Shown here in pieces: positions 49,170-57,390 of a DNA stretch of 64,000 bases. The notes under the pieces were generated by a model. The model was not told the origin of the DNA. It ran no database searches and worked only from the letters and a program-made list of their open reading frames with translations. Each line of letters begins with the position of its first letter. Position 1 is the first letter of the stretch. A program made the position numbers and the translations under genes. The DNA is from Nocardioides sp. QY071 (lineage in GTDB: Bacteria; Actinomycetota; Actinomycetes; Propionibacteriales; Nocardioidaceae): NCBI RefSeq assembly GCF_029961765.1, contig NZ_CP124681.1:5456001-5520000 (forward strand). The letters run 5' to 3'.

Positions 49170-50159
49170 GTGACCGTGACGTTCCGTCGTACCCGCTTCC
49201 TGGCTGCCCTCGCCGCACTCCCCCTGCTCATCACCGCCTGTGCCGGCGCCCCCGAGGCACGGGAGAGGATCGCCACCGCCGCCGGCTTCCCCGTCGAGGC
49301 GAGCGGTTGCGGCTTCACTGCCACCGTCGCCGCGCCGCCCGAGCGCGCGGTCACCATGAACCAGGGCGCCACCGAGGTGATGCTGGCGCTCGACCTGTCC
49401 GACCGGATGGTGGGGACGGCGTACCTCGACGACGCGGTGCCGGAGAAGTGGCAGGAGACGTACGACGCGGTGCCGGTGCTGTCGAAGGAGTACCCCGACC
49501 ACGAGACGCTGCTCGCCGCGAAGCCCGACTTCGTCTACGGCTCCTACGCCAGCGCGTTCGCCGCCGAGTCGGCCGGGACGCAGGACGAGCTCGCGGACCT
49601 CGGGATCGGCTCCTTCCTGTCCCTGTTCGGCTGCGGCGAGAACCGGCCGAGCGCCGACGTCTCGTTCGACTCGGTCTGGGACGAGATCGAGACGGTCGCC
49701 GACGTCTTCGGCGTTCCCGAGCGGGCCGCCGCCCTCGAGAGGGAGCAGCAGGGACAGCTCGACGAGCTGGCCGCGACGAAGCCGGGCGCCGGCCTGGACG
49801 TGTTCTGGTACGACTCCGGCGACAAGACGGCGTTCGCCGGCACCGGCGACGGCGGCCCACAGCTGATCCTCGATGCCGTCGGCGCGACCAACGTCTTCGC
49901 CGACGTCGAGGGCGGCTGGGCCGACGTCAGCTGGGAGGAGGTCGTCGCGGCCGACCCCGACGTGATCGTGGTGGCCGACGCGGGCTGGTCGAGCGCCGAG
50001 GAGAAGATCGCGCTGCTCGAGAAGGACCCGGTGCTCAAGAGCCTGCGGGCCGTCCAGGCGGAGGCGTACGTCGTGCTGCCCTTCTCCGAGACCACGCCCG
50101 GCGTCCGGCTCGCCGACGGTGCGGTGTCGGTCGGCACGCAGCTCGCCGAGCTCGGCTGA
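49170..50159 (+). CDS. btuF: Cobalamin-type ABC transporter substrate-binding lipoprotein (BtuF-like)
   Basis: 329 residues. A signal sequence ends at the lipobox LITAC. The mature protein is a class-III helical-backbone binding protein: MNQGATEVMLALDLSDRMVGTAYLDD near residue 71 and VVAADPDVIVVADAGWSSAEEKIALLEKDPVLKSLRAVQ near residue 250. The start is a GTG at 49170 (another GTG at 49176 has a better AAGAG site). The cobalamin riboswitch upstream indicates a corrinoid substrate, although BtuF and siderophore receptors are hard to separate by sequence alone. Confidence 0.88.
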   Translation: MTVTFRRTRFLAALAALPLLITACAGAPEARERIATAAGFPVEASGCGFTATVAAPPERAVTMNQGATEVMLALDLSDRMVGTAYLDDAVPEKWQETYDAVPVLSKEYPDHETLLAAKPDFVYGSYASAFAAESAGTQDELADLGIGSFLSLFGCGENRPSADVSFDSVWDEIETVADVFGVPERAAALEREQQGQLDELAATKPGAGLDVFWYDSGDKTAFAGTGDGGPQLILDAVGATNVFADVEGGWADVSWEEVVAADPDVIVVADAGWSSAEEKIALLEKDPVLKSLRAVQAEAYVVLPFSETTPGVRLADGAVSVGTQLAELG

Positions 50160-51220
50160 TGCTGCGGCCGGTCCGTCCCGCGCGGAGCCGGCCGGGCGCC
50201 GGCCTCGTGGTGGGCACCGCGCTGGCCGCGCTGCTCGCGGTGTCCGTCGTCGTCGCCGTCGGCATCGGCTCGGTCCACGTCCCATCCGGCGACGTCGTCG
50301 ACGTCGTGCTCGCTCGGCTGGGGCTCCCGGTGGACGGCGTGACGGTGATCGATGACCGGATCGTGTGGCAGCTGCGCCTGCCCCGGGTCGTCGGCGCCGC
50401 CGCCACCGGGGCCGGGCTCGCGATCGCCGGCGCGGTGCTCCAGTCACTGACCCGCAACGACCTGGCCGACCCGTACCTGCTGGGCATCTCCGGCGGCGCG
50501 ACGGTCGGCGCGGTCAGCGTGATCGTGCTCGGCGTGAGCGTGGCCGGACTGGCAGGAGGTGCCGCGCTCGGCGCCGGCGCCTTCGTCGGCGCCCTGCTGG
50601 CACTGGCGCTGGTGCTCGTGCTGGCGACCGGCCGCACGGGCGACCTGCCGCCCCCACGCACCGTGCTGGCCGGTGTCGCGATCGGGCAGATCTGCGCGGC
50701 GTACACGTCCTTCGTCGTGATGGTCAGCGGCGACCACGACTCCGCCCGCCGCGTGCTCGCCTGGACGATGGGCTCACTCGCCGGCGTCCGCTGGCAGAGC
50801 GCGACCCTCCTGCTCGTGGTCGCCGTCCTCGCGCTGGTCGCGATCCTCGCTTGCTCCTCGGACCTGGACGCCTTCGCGTTCGGCGACGCCGCGGCATCGT
50901 CGCTGGGTGTCTCGGTGCGGCGCGCGCGCTGGCTGCTGATGGTCGGTACCGCGCTGCTGACCGCCTGCCTGGTGGCCCACACGGGTGCGATCGGCTTCGT
51001 GGGACTGGTCGTCCCGCACGTCGTACGGCTGGTCGTGGGGCCGCTGCACCGCCGGCTGCTGCCGCTCAGCGCGCTCGCGGGTGCCGTGCTCCTGATCTGG
51101 GCAGACACCGCGGCCCGCTCACTGCTCGACGGCCAGGAGATCCCGATCGGCGTGGTGACGGCGGTCCTCGGCGCACCACTGTTCGCCTACCTGCTGCGCC
51201 GGGAGTCGAGGTCGCAGTGA
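50159..51220 (+). CDS. btuC: Cobalamin-type ABC transporter permease (BtuC-like)
   Basis: 353 residues with about ten transmembrane helices, FecCD/BtuC family. Diagnostic segments are LRLPRVVGAAATGAGLAIAGAVLQSLTRNDLADPYLLGISGGATVGA (near 73-120) and GAIGFVGLVVPHVVRLVVGPLHRRLLPLSALAGA (near 270-303). It overlaps the previous gene by one base (TGATG) and the ATPase gene by 4 nt. Confidence 0.92.
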   Translation: MLRPVRPARSRPGAGLVVGTALAALLAVSVVVAVGIGSVHVPSGDVVDVVLARLGLPVDGVTVIDDRIVWQLRLPRVVGAAATGAGLAIAGAVLQSLTRNDLADPYLLGISGGATVGAVSVIVLGVSVAGLAGGAALGAGAFVGALLALALVLVLATGRTGDLPPPRTVLAGVAIGQICAAYTSFVVMVSGDHDSARRVLAWTMGSLAGVRWQSATLLLVVAVLALVAILACSSDLDAFAFGDAAASSLGVSVRRARWLLMVGTALLTACLVAHTGAIGFVGLVVPHVVRLVVGPLHRRLLPLSALAGAVLLIWADTAARSLLDGQEIPIGVVTAVLGAPLFAYLLRRESRSQ

Positions 51221-52005
51221 GCCTGCGCGCCGAGGACCTGACCTGGGGTGTCGCCGGCCGGACGATCGTCCACGACGTCGACCTCGACTGCCCCGAGGGC
51301 ACCGTGACGGGTCTGCTCGGACCCAACGGATCGGGGAAGACCTCGCTGCTGCACGTGCTGGCCGGCCTGCGCCGACCAGGCGGCGGCACGGTCGAGCTCG
51401 CCGGCGAGGACGTCCACCGGATGCCGGCCCGCTCCCGTGCCCGGCGGATCGCCTTCCTCGAACAGCACGCCTCGACGACGCTGCCACTCACCGCCCGTCA
51501 GGTGGTCGAGCTGGGCCGGATCCCGCACCGCGGCCGGTGGCCGGCGGCACGCGACGAGGGCGCAGCCGAGATCGCGGCGGCGATGCGGCTCGGTGGGGTG
51601 GCGCACCTGGCCGAGCGCACCTGGTCCACGCTCTCCGGCGGCGAGCGGCAGCGGGTCCAGCTGGCGCGGGCCCTCACCCAGCGACCCGACCTGCTCGTCC
51701 TCGACGAGCCGACCAACCACCTCGACCTGGCCCACCAGATCGACCTGCTCGCCACCGTCCGGGCGCTCGGCCTGACGACCATCGCAGCCCTGCACGACCT
51801 CGACCTGGCCGCGGCGTTCTGTGACCGTCTGATCGTGCTGCGCGAGGGCCGGGTGGTGGCCGCGGGGCCGCCGGCCGACGTACTGACCGCGGAGCTGGTC
51901 CGCGACGTGTACGGCGTCGAGACCACCGTCGCGCGCCACGACCACTCGGGCCGGCTGCACGTGGTCTGGCACGACCCGCGGGCGGCCCGCGTCAGGGTGC
52001 CGTGA
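51217..52005 (+). CDS. btuD: Cobalamin-type ABC transporter ATP-binding protein (BtuD/FecE-like)
   Basis: 262 residues. Walker A GPNGSGKTSLL, signature LSGGERQRVQLARAL, Walker B LLVLDEPTNHLD and switch histidine AALHDLDLAAAFCDRL are all intact. GTG start overlaps the permease stop (GTGA). The last gene of the uptake operon; its end overlaps the convergent ECF gene by 14 bp. Confidence 0.92.
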   Translation: MSLRAEDLTWGVAGRTIVHDVDLDCPEGTVTGLLGPNGSGKTSLLHVLAGLRRPGGGTVELAGEDVHRMPARSRARRIAFLEQHASTTLPLTARQVVELGRIPHRGRWPAARDEGAAEIAAAMRLGGVAHLAERTWSTLSGGERQRVQLARALTQRPDLLVLDEPTNHLDLAHQIDLLATVRALGLTTIAALHDLDLAAAFCDRLIVLREGRVVAAGPPADVLTAELVRDVYGVETTVARHDHSGRLHVVWHDPRAARVRVP

Positions 52006-52870
52006 CCTGAGCAAGCACGTCGGGGTCGGTCCAGGTGTCGACGCCGACGATCCGGCCCTCGGCCACGGTGAACGCCATGACGCTGAACAGCTCGTCGTGC
52101 AGCGTGATGACGACGCCCGCTCGCCCGTTGACGAGCACCGGGTGCACGAACCGGTCGGGGTGGGCGAACATGAGGGCGTTGCGGGCGATCGTCTCGGCGC
52201 CCTCGTAGGTCACGACGCCGCCGCGCAGTGCACCCAGGTCGGAGTGCAGCACCGCATCGGGGGCGAGGATGCCGAGCAGCCGCTCGAAGTCGCCGGCGTG
52301 TGCCGCGGCGAAGAACGCGTCGACCACCTCGCGCTGGCGCGACGGGCTGTCCGGGCGGACGGTGTCGGTGCCGCGGACCCGGCGCCGAGCGCGGCTGGCG
52401 AGCTGGCGGGTCGCTGCGGGGGTGCGCTCGACGATCGGCGCGATCTCCTCGAACGGGACGCCGAACAGGTCGTGGAGCACGAACGCGATCCGCTCCGCCG
52501 GGGCCAGCTGGTCGAGCACCACCAGCAGCGCCAGCCCGACCGAGTCGGCGAGCAGGGCCTGCTCCTCGGGCAGCGCGCCGTCGTACGGCGTCACGACGGG
52601 ATCGGGCAACCGCTCGACCCGCTCCTCGAGGGAGTCCTCGCGACGGGTCGCGCGGGAGCGCAGGGTGTTGAGCGCGATCCGGCCGACGACGGTGGTGAGC
52701 CAGCCGCCGAGGTTGTCGATCTCGGCGGCGTCGGTGCGGTGCAGTCGCAGCCAGGCCTCCTGGACCGCGTCCTCGGCCTCGGTGGCCGAGCCGAGCACGC
52801 GGTGGGCGACCGTGAGCAGGTGACGGCGGTGCTGCTCGAAGGCCGCGGCCAGGGTGACGTCGTCGTTCAC
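51992..52870 (-). CDS. ECF sigma factor with fused SnoaL-like domain (ECF41-type)
   Basis: 292 residues. Sigma region 2 (about 8-70; AEDAVQEAWLRLHR), region 4 (about 115-165; FGVPFEEIAPIVERTPAATRQLASRARRR), then a SnoaL-like C-terminal domain ending in DPDVLAQV. An RLPDPVVTPYDG linker stands where ECF41 has WLPEP. It is divergent from an AhpD-like gene, the usual COE partner, 157 bp away. This is the second such module in the window. Confidence 0.88.
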   Translation of the reverse strand: MNDDVTLAAAFEQHRRHLLTVAHRVLGSATEAEDAVQEAWLRLHRTDAAEIDNLGGWLTTVVGRIALNTLRSRATRREDSLEERVERLPDPVVTPYDGALPEEQALLADSVGLALLVVLDQLAPAERIAFVLHDLFGVPFEEIAPIVERTPAATRQLASRARRRVRGTDTVRPDSPSRQREVVDAFFAAAHAGDFERLLGILAPDAVLHSDLGALRGGVVTYEGAETIARNALMFAHPDRFVHPVLVNGRAGVVITLHDELFSVMAFTVAEGRIVGVDTWTDPDVLAQVTAP

Positions 52871-52961
52871 GGATGGTCCTCTCCTCAGGGGTCGTCTCTC
52901 TGACCCCGAGCGGGCCGTGGATGTGACAGCCCCGATCTTTTCGCAGTCTCTCGCGGATCCC

Positions 52962-52988
52962 GGTCACACTCGGCCGCCGCCGCGGGTC
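52962..52988 (+). promoter_or_regulatory. Candidate ECF41 promoter of the second AhpD-like gene
   Basis: GGTCACA (52962-52968), 16 bp, GGTC (52985-52988). Six of seven bases match the TGTCACA element at the same spacing as at 18770-18796. It lies 39 bp upstream of the gene at 53028, supporting control by the divergent sigma factor. Confidence 0.5.
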
Positions 52989-53027
52989 AGGGAGGCGAAC
53001 AACCCACCACGATCCGAGGAGAACACG

Positions 53028-53507
53028 ATGACCACCATCGAGCCCCGCATGGCCAACCCCGCCCAGGTCCTCCCCGACGCCTTCAAGGGCATCGGCAGCC
53101 TGCTGACCGCCGTCGCAAAGGGCGGCGTCCCGACCTCCACCCTGGAGCTGGTCGCCCTGCGTGCCAGCCAGCTCAACGGCTGCAGCGCCTGCGTCCAGGG
53201 CCACCTCGACGCGCTCCAGGGCGCCGGCGAGTCCGTGGACCGCATCGTCGGCGTCGCGGCCTGGGGCGAGTCGCCGTACTTCGACGAGGCCGAGCGCGCC
53301 GCCCTCGCCCTCACCGACGCCCTCACCCGGCTCGCCGACAGCCACGACCCGGTGCCGGACGAGCTGTGGCGCGAGGTGACCAAGCACTACGACGAGAAGC
53401 AGGTCTCCGCACTGCTGCTGCAGATCGCGACGCTCAACCTGTTCAACCGGGTCAACGTCGCGGTCCGCGAGCGGGCGGACGCGCCGAGCTGGAAGCAGGC
53501 CGGCTGA
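53028..53507 (+). CDS. Carboxymuconolactone decarboxylase-family (AhpD-like) protein
   Basis: 159 residues with the redox motif GCSACVQGH (CxxC near 51-54) in the helix LELVALRASQLNGCSAC, and the classic YFDEAERAALALTDALTRL segment. GAGGAG precedes the ATG by 6 nt. It is probably a peroxide or aldehyde stress enzyme and the COE partner of the neighbouring ECF sigma factor. It is convergent with the NTF2-like gene 6 bp away. Confidence 0.9.
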   Translation: MTTIEPRMANPAQVLPDAFKGIGSLLTAVAKGGVPTSTLELVALRASQLNGCSACVQGHLDALQGAGESVDRIVGVAAWGESPYFDEAERAALALTDALTRLADSHDPVPDELWREVTKHYDEKQVSALLLQIATLNLFNRVNVAVRERADAPSWKQAG

Positions 53508-53513
53508 GCAGGC

Positions 53514-54071
53514 TCAGCCGAGGTCGGGCGGCACCGTCTCCGTGAGCCGGGGATCGGGGTCGCCCGACGCCATGCCCAGCGCCCCCGCCACGACGCGGCC
53601 GAGGGTGAGCAGGTCGCCGGGCTTGCGCTTGTCGAGCCCGGCGACCAGCTGCTTGAGGATGGTCAGCTGGTCGAAGTAGATCCGCTCCGCGACGAGGTTC
53701 TCGTCCTCGTCGAAGACGAAGTACGCCGTCATCCGGGTCCGGTGCGCGGACCCGGTCGGCGGCATCCTCCCGAGCGGGCCGAGGTGGGTTCCCGTCAGCC
53801 AGAACTCCACGACCACAGCGTCGTGGGTGTGCCGCAGCGCGATGATCTCGTGGTCCTGGTCCGGAAAGGCGACCCGCGTGTCGTGGTAGTAGCCGCGCAC
53901 CTCGTCGTCGCCGTCGTGGACCGTCATCGACGCGATCAGCTCGTAGTGCGGGTGCGGGAAGGTCGACAGGGTAGCGTCCCAGTCCTGGCGCACCTCGTCG
54001 TGGAAGTGGTCGAGCACCAGCTTCTCGCGGGCCTCGAGGACCTCGACGGGCGGCAGTGTGAAGCGGGACAT
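53514..54071 (-). CDS. NTF2/SnoaL-like superfamily protein
   Basis: 185 residues of the cone-shaped NTF2/SnoaL fold: VRQDWDATLSTFPHPHYELIASM near residue 26, DDEVRGYYHDTRVAFPDQDHEIIALRHTHDAVVVEF near 54-90, and FVFDEDENLVAERIYFDQLTILKQL. Such proteins act as ester cyclases, dehydratases or non-enzymatic binders; the substrate is unknown. The start at 54071 is the first good ATG after the divergent small region. Confidence 0.82.
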   Translation of the reverse strand: MSRFTLPPVEVLEAREKLVLDHFHDEVRQDWDATLSTFPHPHYELIASMTVHDGDDEVRGYYHDTRVAFPDQDHEIIALRHTHDAVVVEFWLTGTHLGPLGRMPPTGSAHRTRMTAYFVFDEDENLVAERIYFDQLTILKQLVAGLDKRKPGDLLTLGRVVAGALGMASGDPDPRLTETVPPDLG

Positions 54072-54105
54072 CGGCGACTCCTGGCGGTCCTGGGCGGCGG
54101 GGCGG

Positions 54106-54273
54106 TCAGCGTACGCCGGTGCTCCCGACCGAAGAGGCCAGCAGCCGCACGACCTCGCGCGGCTCGTCGACCCAGAACCCCACCCGCTCGGCCACCCGCG
54201 CACCGCGGTGGGCGACCAGGGTGGCCCGCCGGTCCGTGGGGTGCTGTTCGAGGGTTCTAGGGTCGGGCCCCAT
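54106..54273 (-). CDS. Possible 55-aa ORF or gene remnant
   Basis: The region between the NTF2-like and DoxX genes is not featureless: on the minus strand a 55-codon frame (LVAHRGARVAERVGFWVDEPREVVRLLA in the middle) reads like a natural coding sequence. No start signal, domain or partner is recognised; it could be a short hypothetical gene or a decayed C-terminus. Confidence 0.25.
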   Translation of the reverse strand: MGPDPRTLEQHPTDRRATLVAHRGARVAERVGFWVDEPREVVRLLASSVGSTGVR

Positions 54274-54649
54274 GAACCTCGTCGTGTGGATCGCCACCGG
54301 CCTGTTGGCCGCGCTGTTCCTGGTCTCGGGTACGTCGAAGCTGGCCCGGTCGAAGGAGCAGCTCGCCGCCGATCCGCGGATGGGCTGGGCCGAGTCGACG
54401 CCCGCCGGCCTGATCAAGCTGATCGGCGCGAGCGAGGTGCTCGGTGCCCTCGGCATGGTCCTGCCCGGCGCGCTCGAGGTCGCGACCGGCCTGGTCCCCG
54501 CCGCCGCCATCGGCCTGGCCGTGATCATGCTCGGCGGCATCGTCGTCCACGCCCGCCGCGGCGAGCCGCAGAGCATCGCGATGAACGTCGTCCTGCTCGC
54601 CCTGGCCGTCTTCGTCGCGGTCGAGCGGATCGGCCCGCAGGCCTTCTGA
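54272..54649 (+). CDS. DoxX-like small membrane protein
   Basis: 125 residues with four hydrophobic helices and the DoxX-like pattern LFLVSGTSKLARSKEQLAADPRMGWAEST in the first loop, then GASEVLGALGMVLPG. Function unclear in this family; members are linked to redox stress. A TAGGGT hexamer ends 8 nt before the ATG. It is convergent with the CAP gene, whose stop is adjacent. Confidence 0.85.
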   Translation: MNLVVWIATGLLAALFLVSGTSKLARSKEQLAADPRMGWAESTPAGLIKLIGASEVLGALGMVLPGALEVATGLVPAAAIGLAVIMLGGIVVHARRGEPQSIAMNVVLLALAVFVAVERIGPQAF

Positions 54650-55153
54650 TCACCCGGCAGGCGCCTGGAAGATCACGCTGACGTAGACGACCCCGCGCCC
54701 GTCACGCCACGCACCCACCGCCGCCTGGCGGTACGACGGCCGCACGATCACCTCGTGGTGCGACGGCGAGTTCATCCAGGCGCGGACCACGACGGCCGGG
54801 TCACCGAAGCCCTTGCCGCGCGCGATGATCTCGCCGACCCGGCGCCCGCCACAGTGGCCGAAGACCTTGCCCAGCCCGGGGTAGTGCACCATCTCGTCAC
54901 GCACCGCCATCCTCCGCGACCGCGACTCGGCGAGGTCGTCGACGCAGTCGGAGGCGGTCAGCCCGTGCAGTCCGCGGCGTGCCCGGCGCCGGTCGATCGC
55001 CGCCAGCACGGCGGACTCGTAGGCGTCCCCCATCGGTCGCACCTGCCGGTCGGGGGCGGACGCCGAGGCCTCCCGCGGGCCGGCGGCGACGAGCGCGCTC
55101 GTGACGATGAGCAGCGCGAGGACCGCGCGAACCGCGCGGGCGATGGCACGCAT
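54650..55153 (-). CDS. Secreted CAP-domain protein
   Basis: 167 residues with a Sec signal peptide (about 1-30) and a CAP/SCP-like domain: the YESAVLAAIDRRRARRGL, AESRSRRMAVRDEMVHYPGLG (His-Tyr region), GEIIARGKGFGDPAVVVRAWMNSPSHHEVIV block with the WMNSPxH motif, and YVSVIF. Two cysteines may form a disulfide. GGAGGTG lies 6 nt before the ATG. Bacterial CAP proteins are extracellular; ligands unknown. Confidence 0.88.
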   Translation of the reverse strand: MRAIARAVRAVLALLIVTSALVAAGPREASASAPDRQVRPMGDAYESAVLAAIDRRRARRGLHGLTASDCVDDLAESRSRRMAVRDEMVHYPGLGKVFGHCGGRRVGEIIARGKGFGDPAVVVRAWMNSPSHHEVIVRPSYRQAAVGAWRDGRGVVYVSVIFQAPAG

Positions 55154-55243
55154 GGGGACACCTCCGAGTCGGTGTGGTCCCTCCACGCTGGTGCTTGACC
55201 ACCGTCGGCGTCAACCGCGGCGTCCACGCTCGCGGCGACGGGA

Positions 55244-55633
55244 TCAGGGCTTCATCGCGAGGATCTGGACGAGGTTGCCGCAGGTGTCGTCGAGCACGGC
55301 GACGTACGCGTTGCCGATGTCGGTGGGCGGCTGCGTGAACCGCACCCCCAGCGCCGTCAGCCGGGCGTGCTCGGCCTCGACGTCGTCGACGGCGAACTGG
55401 GCGAGCGGGATGCCGTCGGCGACCAGCGCGTCGCGGTACGGCTTGACCGCCGGGTGGCCGGACGGCTCGAGCAGCAGCTCCGGCCCGTCCGGGGCATCCG
55501 GCGAGACGACGGTGAGCCACGCGGCGTCGCCGAGCGGGATGTCGTGGCGGACCTGGAAGCCGAGGACCTCGGTGTAGAACTTCCGCGCAGCGGCCTGGTC
55601 GTCGACGAAGATGCTGGTCAGGTTGATCCTCAT
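55244..55633 (-). CDS. VOC family protein
   Basis: 129 residues, one VOC module (LTSIFVDDQAAARKFYTEVLGFQV at the start, FAVDDVEAEHARLTALGVRFTQPP, then VAVLDDTCGNLVQILAM). The second conserved strand has Asp/Asn-rich ligands similar to glyoxalase-like dioxygenase relatives. It starts inside the ArsR stop (ATGA), so an ArsR-controlled pair is likely. Confidence 0.87.
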   Translation of the reverse strand: MRINLTSIFVDDQAAARKFYTEVLGFQVRHDIPLGDAAWLTVVSPDAPDGPELLLEPSGHPAVKPYRDALVADGIPLAQFAVDDVEAEHARLTALGVRFTQPPTDIGNAYVAVLDDTCGNLVQILAMKP

Positions 55634-55926
55634 GGGGTGTCCTCCGGGTCGGTCGGGGTGGCGGCCCAGCGCTCGGCGATGGCCGCGAGCGGGGTGCGGT
55701 CGAAGTGGTGCAGCTTGGTGCGGCCCTGGCGCTCGGTGGTGACCAGGCCCGCCTCCTCGAGCACCGCGAGGTGCTGGGAGATCGCCTGCCGGCTGGACCC
55801 GATCCCGTGCCTCATGGCCAGGACCGTGCAGATCTCGAACAGCGACCGGCCGTCACGCTCGGCCAGGGCGTCGAGGATGAGGCGCCGGGTCTCGTCGTCG
55901 AGGGCCCGGAACACGTCGGCGGTCAT
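55630..55926 (-). CDS. ArsR family transcriptional regulator
   Basis: 98 residues with a winged-helix domain (FRALDDETRRLILDALAERDGRSLFEICTVLAMRHGIGSSRQAISQHLAVLEEAGLVTTERQG). It has one cysteine and no CxC pair, so it is of the non-metal or other-ligand class common upstream of VOC genes. The upstream GCAAG-N6-CTTGC palindrome (55940-55955) may be its own operator. Confidence 0.87.
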   Translation of the reverse strand: MTADVFRALDDETRRLILDALAERDGRSLFEICTVLAMRHGIGSSRQAISQHLAVLEEAGLVTTERQGRTKLHHFDRTPLAAIAERWAATPTDPEDTP

Positions 55927-55939
55927 GGCGCGACGATAG

Positions 55940-55955
55940 GCAAGTCATTGCTTGC
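55940..55955. promoter_or_regulatory. Candidate ArsR operator
   Basis: GCAAG-TCATTG-CTTGC, perfect 5-bp arms with a 6-bp spacer, 14-29 bp upstream of the ArsR ATG. The AT-rich centre is unusual for this genome. Confidence 0.45.
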
Positions 55956-55968
55956 ATGTCAACGCCGG

Positions 55969-57390
55969 TCATCGGCGCAGCGCGACCGCCCGGACCCGGC
56001 CGCCGCGACCGGGGATCATCGTCACGTTGCGGTGGATCGGCCGTTCCGGCGCGGGATCGTCGAGGACCAGGTCGGCCCGCCGCACGATCTCGGGTACGAC
56101 GATCCGCAGCTCCTCCATCGCCAGCGCAGCTCCGAGACAGCGGCGCGTCCCGCCACCGAACGGCAGCCACTCGTGCGTGCCCGGCCTGCGGCCACAGAAC
56201 CGCTCGGGCGCGAACCGGAAGGGGTCCGGGTAGAGGTCGTCGCGGTGGTGGAGCAGCAGGATCCCCACCAGCAGGCGGCTGTCAGGCGGCACCACGACGT
56301 CCCCGAGCTGCCACGGCACCCGCACCCGCCGCCCGATCAGGGGAACGACGGGGCGCACCCGCATCGACTCGGTGATCGTCGCCTCGACGTACCCGTCCGG
56401 GTCCTCGCCCGAGCGCACCACGTCGCGCAGGCGGTCGTCGGCGGCCGGCGTCCGCAGCAGCCGCTCGAAGGTCCAGGCGATCGAGTTCGCCGTCGTCTCG
56501 TGGCCGGCGAGGACCAGGGTCAGCAGCTCGTTGCGCAGCTCGAGGTCGGTCAGCGGTGCGCCGTCCTCGTCGCGGACATCGAGCAGCAGGCCGAGGATGT
56601 CGTGCCGGGCGCCCGGCTCGTGGGCCGCGCGACGCGCCGCGATCACGTCGTACATCGCCGTGTCGAGGCGCCGCACGATCCACTTCTGCGGCCCGACCGA
56701 CTCCTCGCGGTCGAGGTTGAGCAGCTCGGCGAGCTGGGCGAGCGGACCGACCGAGAGCCGCAGCGTCTGGCGTACGACGTGCCGCAGCCGCGCCTCCTCC
56801 GGCGCGGCCCGATGGTCGATCCCGAAGACGCCGCTCATGATCACGTCGAGCGTGATCGCCTGCGTGGTGGCGGCCAGCGGGAAAGCCGTAGCCGTGGTCC
56901 AGCGGTCGAGATGGCGCCGGGTCGCGGCCTCGATCTCCGCTCGGTAGCGGGCGATCGCGTCGCCGTGGAAGGACGGCATCATCAGCTTGCGGCGGCGCCG
57001 GTGCTGGTCGCCGACGGCGGTGAGCACCGACAGCCCGAGGATCGGGCGCACCGGCGACTCGCCCGCGAGCGAGGGCGCCACGTCGGGGTGGGCGGCGAAC
57101 AACGAGCGGACGTGCTCGGGGTGCCGGGTCACCACGACCGGTCGCGGGTCGAGCAGGCTGGCGAACGAGAACGCCTCGCCGAGGCCGGCGCCGGCGAAGA
57201 GCTCCCCGCCGAGGTCGGCGGTGATCCGCAGGCTCTGCCGCAGCCGGTTCGGGTGCCCGGTCGGTACGGCGGCCGGGCCGGTGGCGCCGGGCGCCAGCGG
57301 CCCCGCGGTCGAGGACTCCGGTGGGACGGGGTCGAGCGCGCCCCCGGTGGCGGGCCGTGCGTACCAGGGATCCGGACGGCCGCGGCGCAT
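55969..57390 (-). CDS. Cytochrome P450
   Basis: 473 residues. I-helix oxygen-binding AGHETTANS near residue 265, EXXR as ESMR near 318, and the heme ligand loop FGGGTRRCLGAALA (near residues 406-419). A long proline-rich N-terminus precedes the domain, and the sequence is not a bacterial CYP with an evident signal, so it is cytosolic. Such class-I P450s need separate ferredoxin and reductase, which are not in the window. The start ATG overlaps the acetyltransferase stop by one base. Confidence 0.92.
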   Translation of the reverse strand: MRRGRPDPWYARPATGGALDPVPPESSTAGPLAPGATGPAAVPTGHPNRLRQSLRITADLGGELFAGAGLGEAFSFASLLDPRPVVVTRHPEHVRSLFAAHPDVAPSLAGESPVRPILGLSVLTAVGDQHRRRRKLMMPSFHGDAIARYRAEIEAATRRHLDRWTTATAFPLAATTQAITLDVIMSGVFGIDHRAAPEEARLRHVVRQTLRLSVGPLAQLAELLNLDREESVGPQKWIVRRLDTAMYDVIAARRAAHEPGARHDILGLLLDVRDEDGAPLTDLELRNELLTLVLAGHETTANSIAWTFERLLRTPAADDRLRDVVRSGEDPDGYVEATITESMRVRPVVPLIGRRVRVPWQLGDVVVPPDSRLLVGILLLHHRDDLYPDPFRFAPERFCGRRPGTHEWLPFGGGTRRCLGAALAMEELRIVVPEIVRRADLVLDDPAPERPIHRNVTMIPGRGGRVRAVALRR

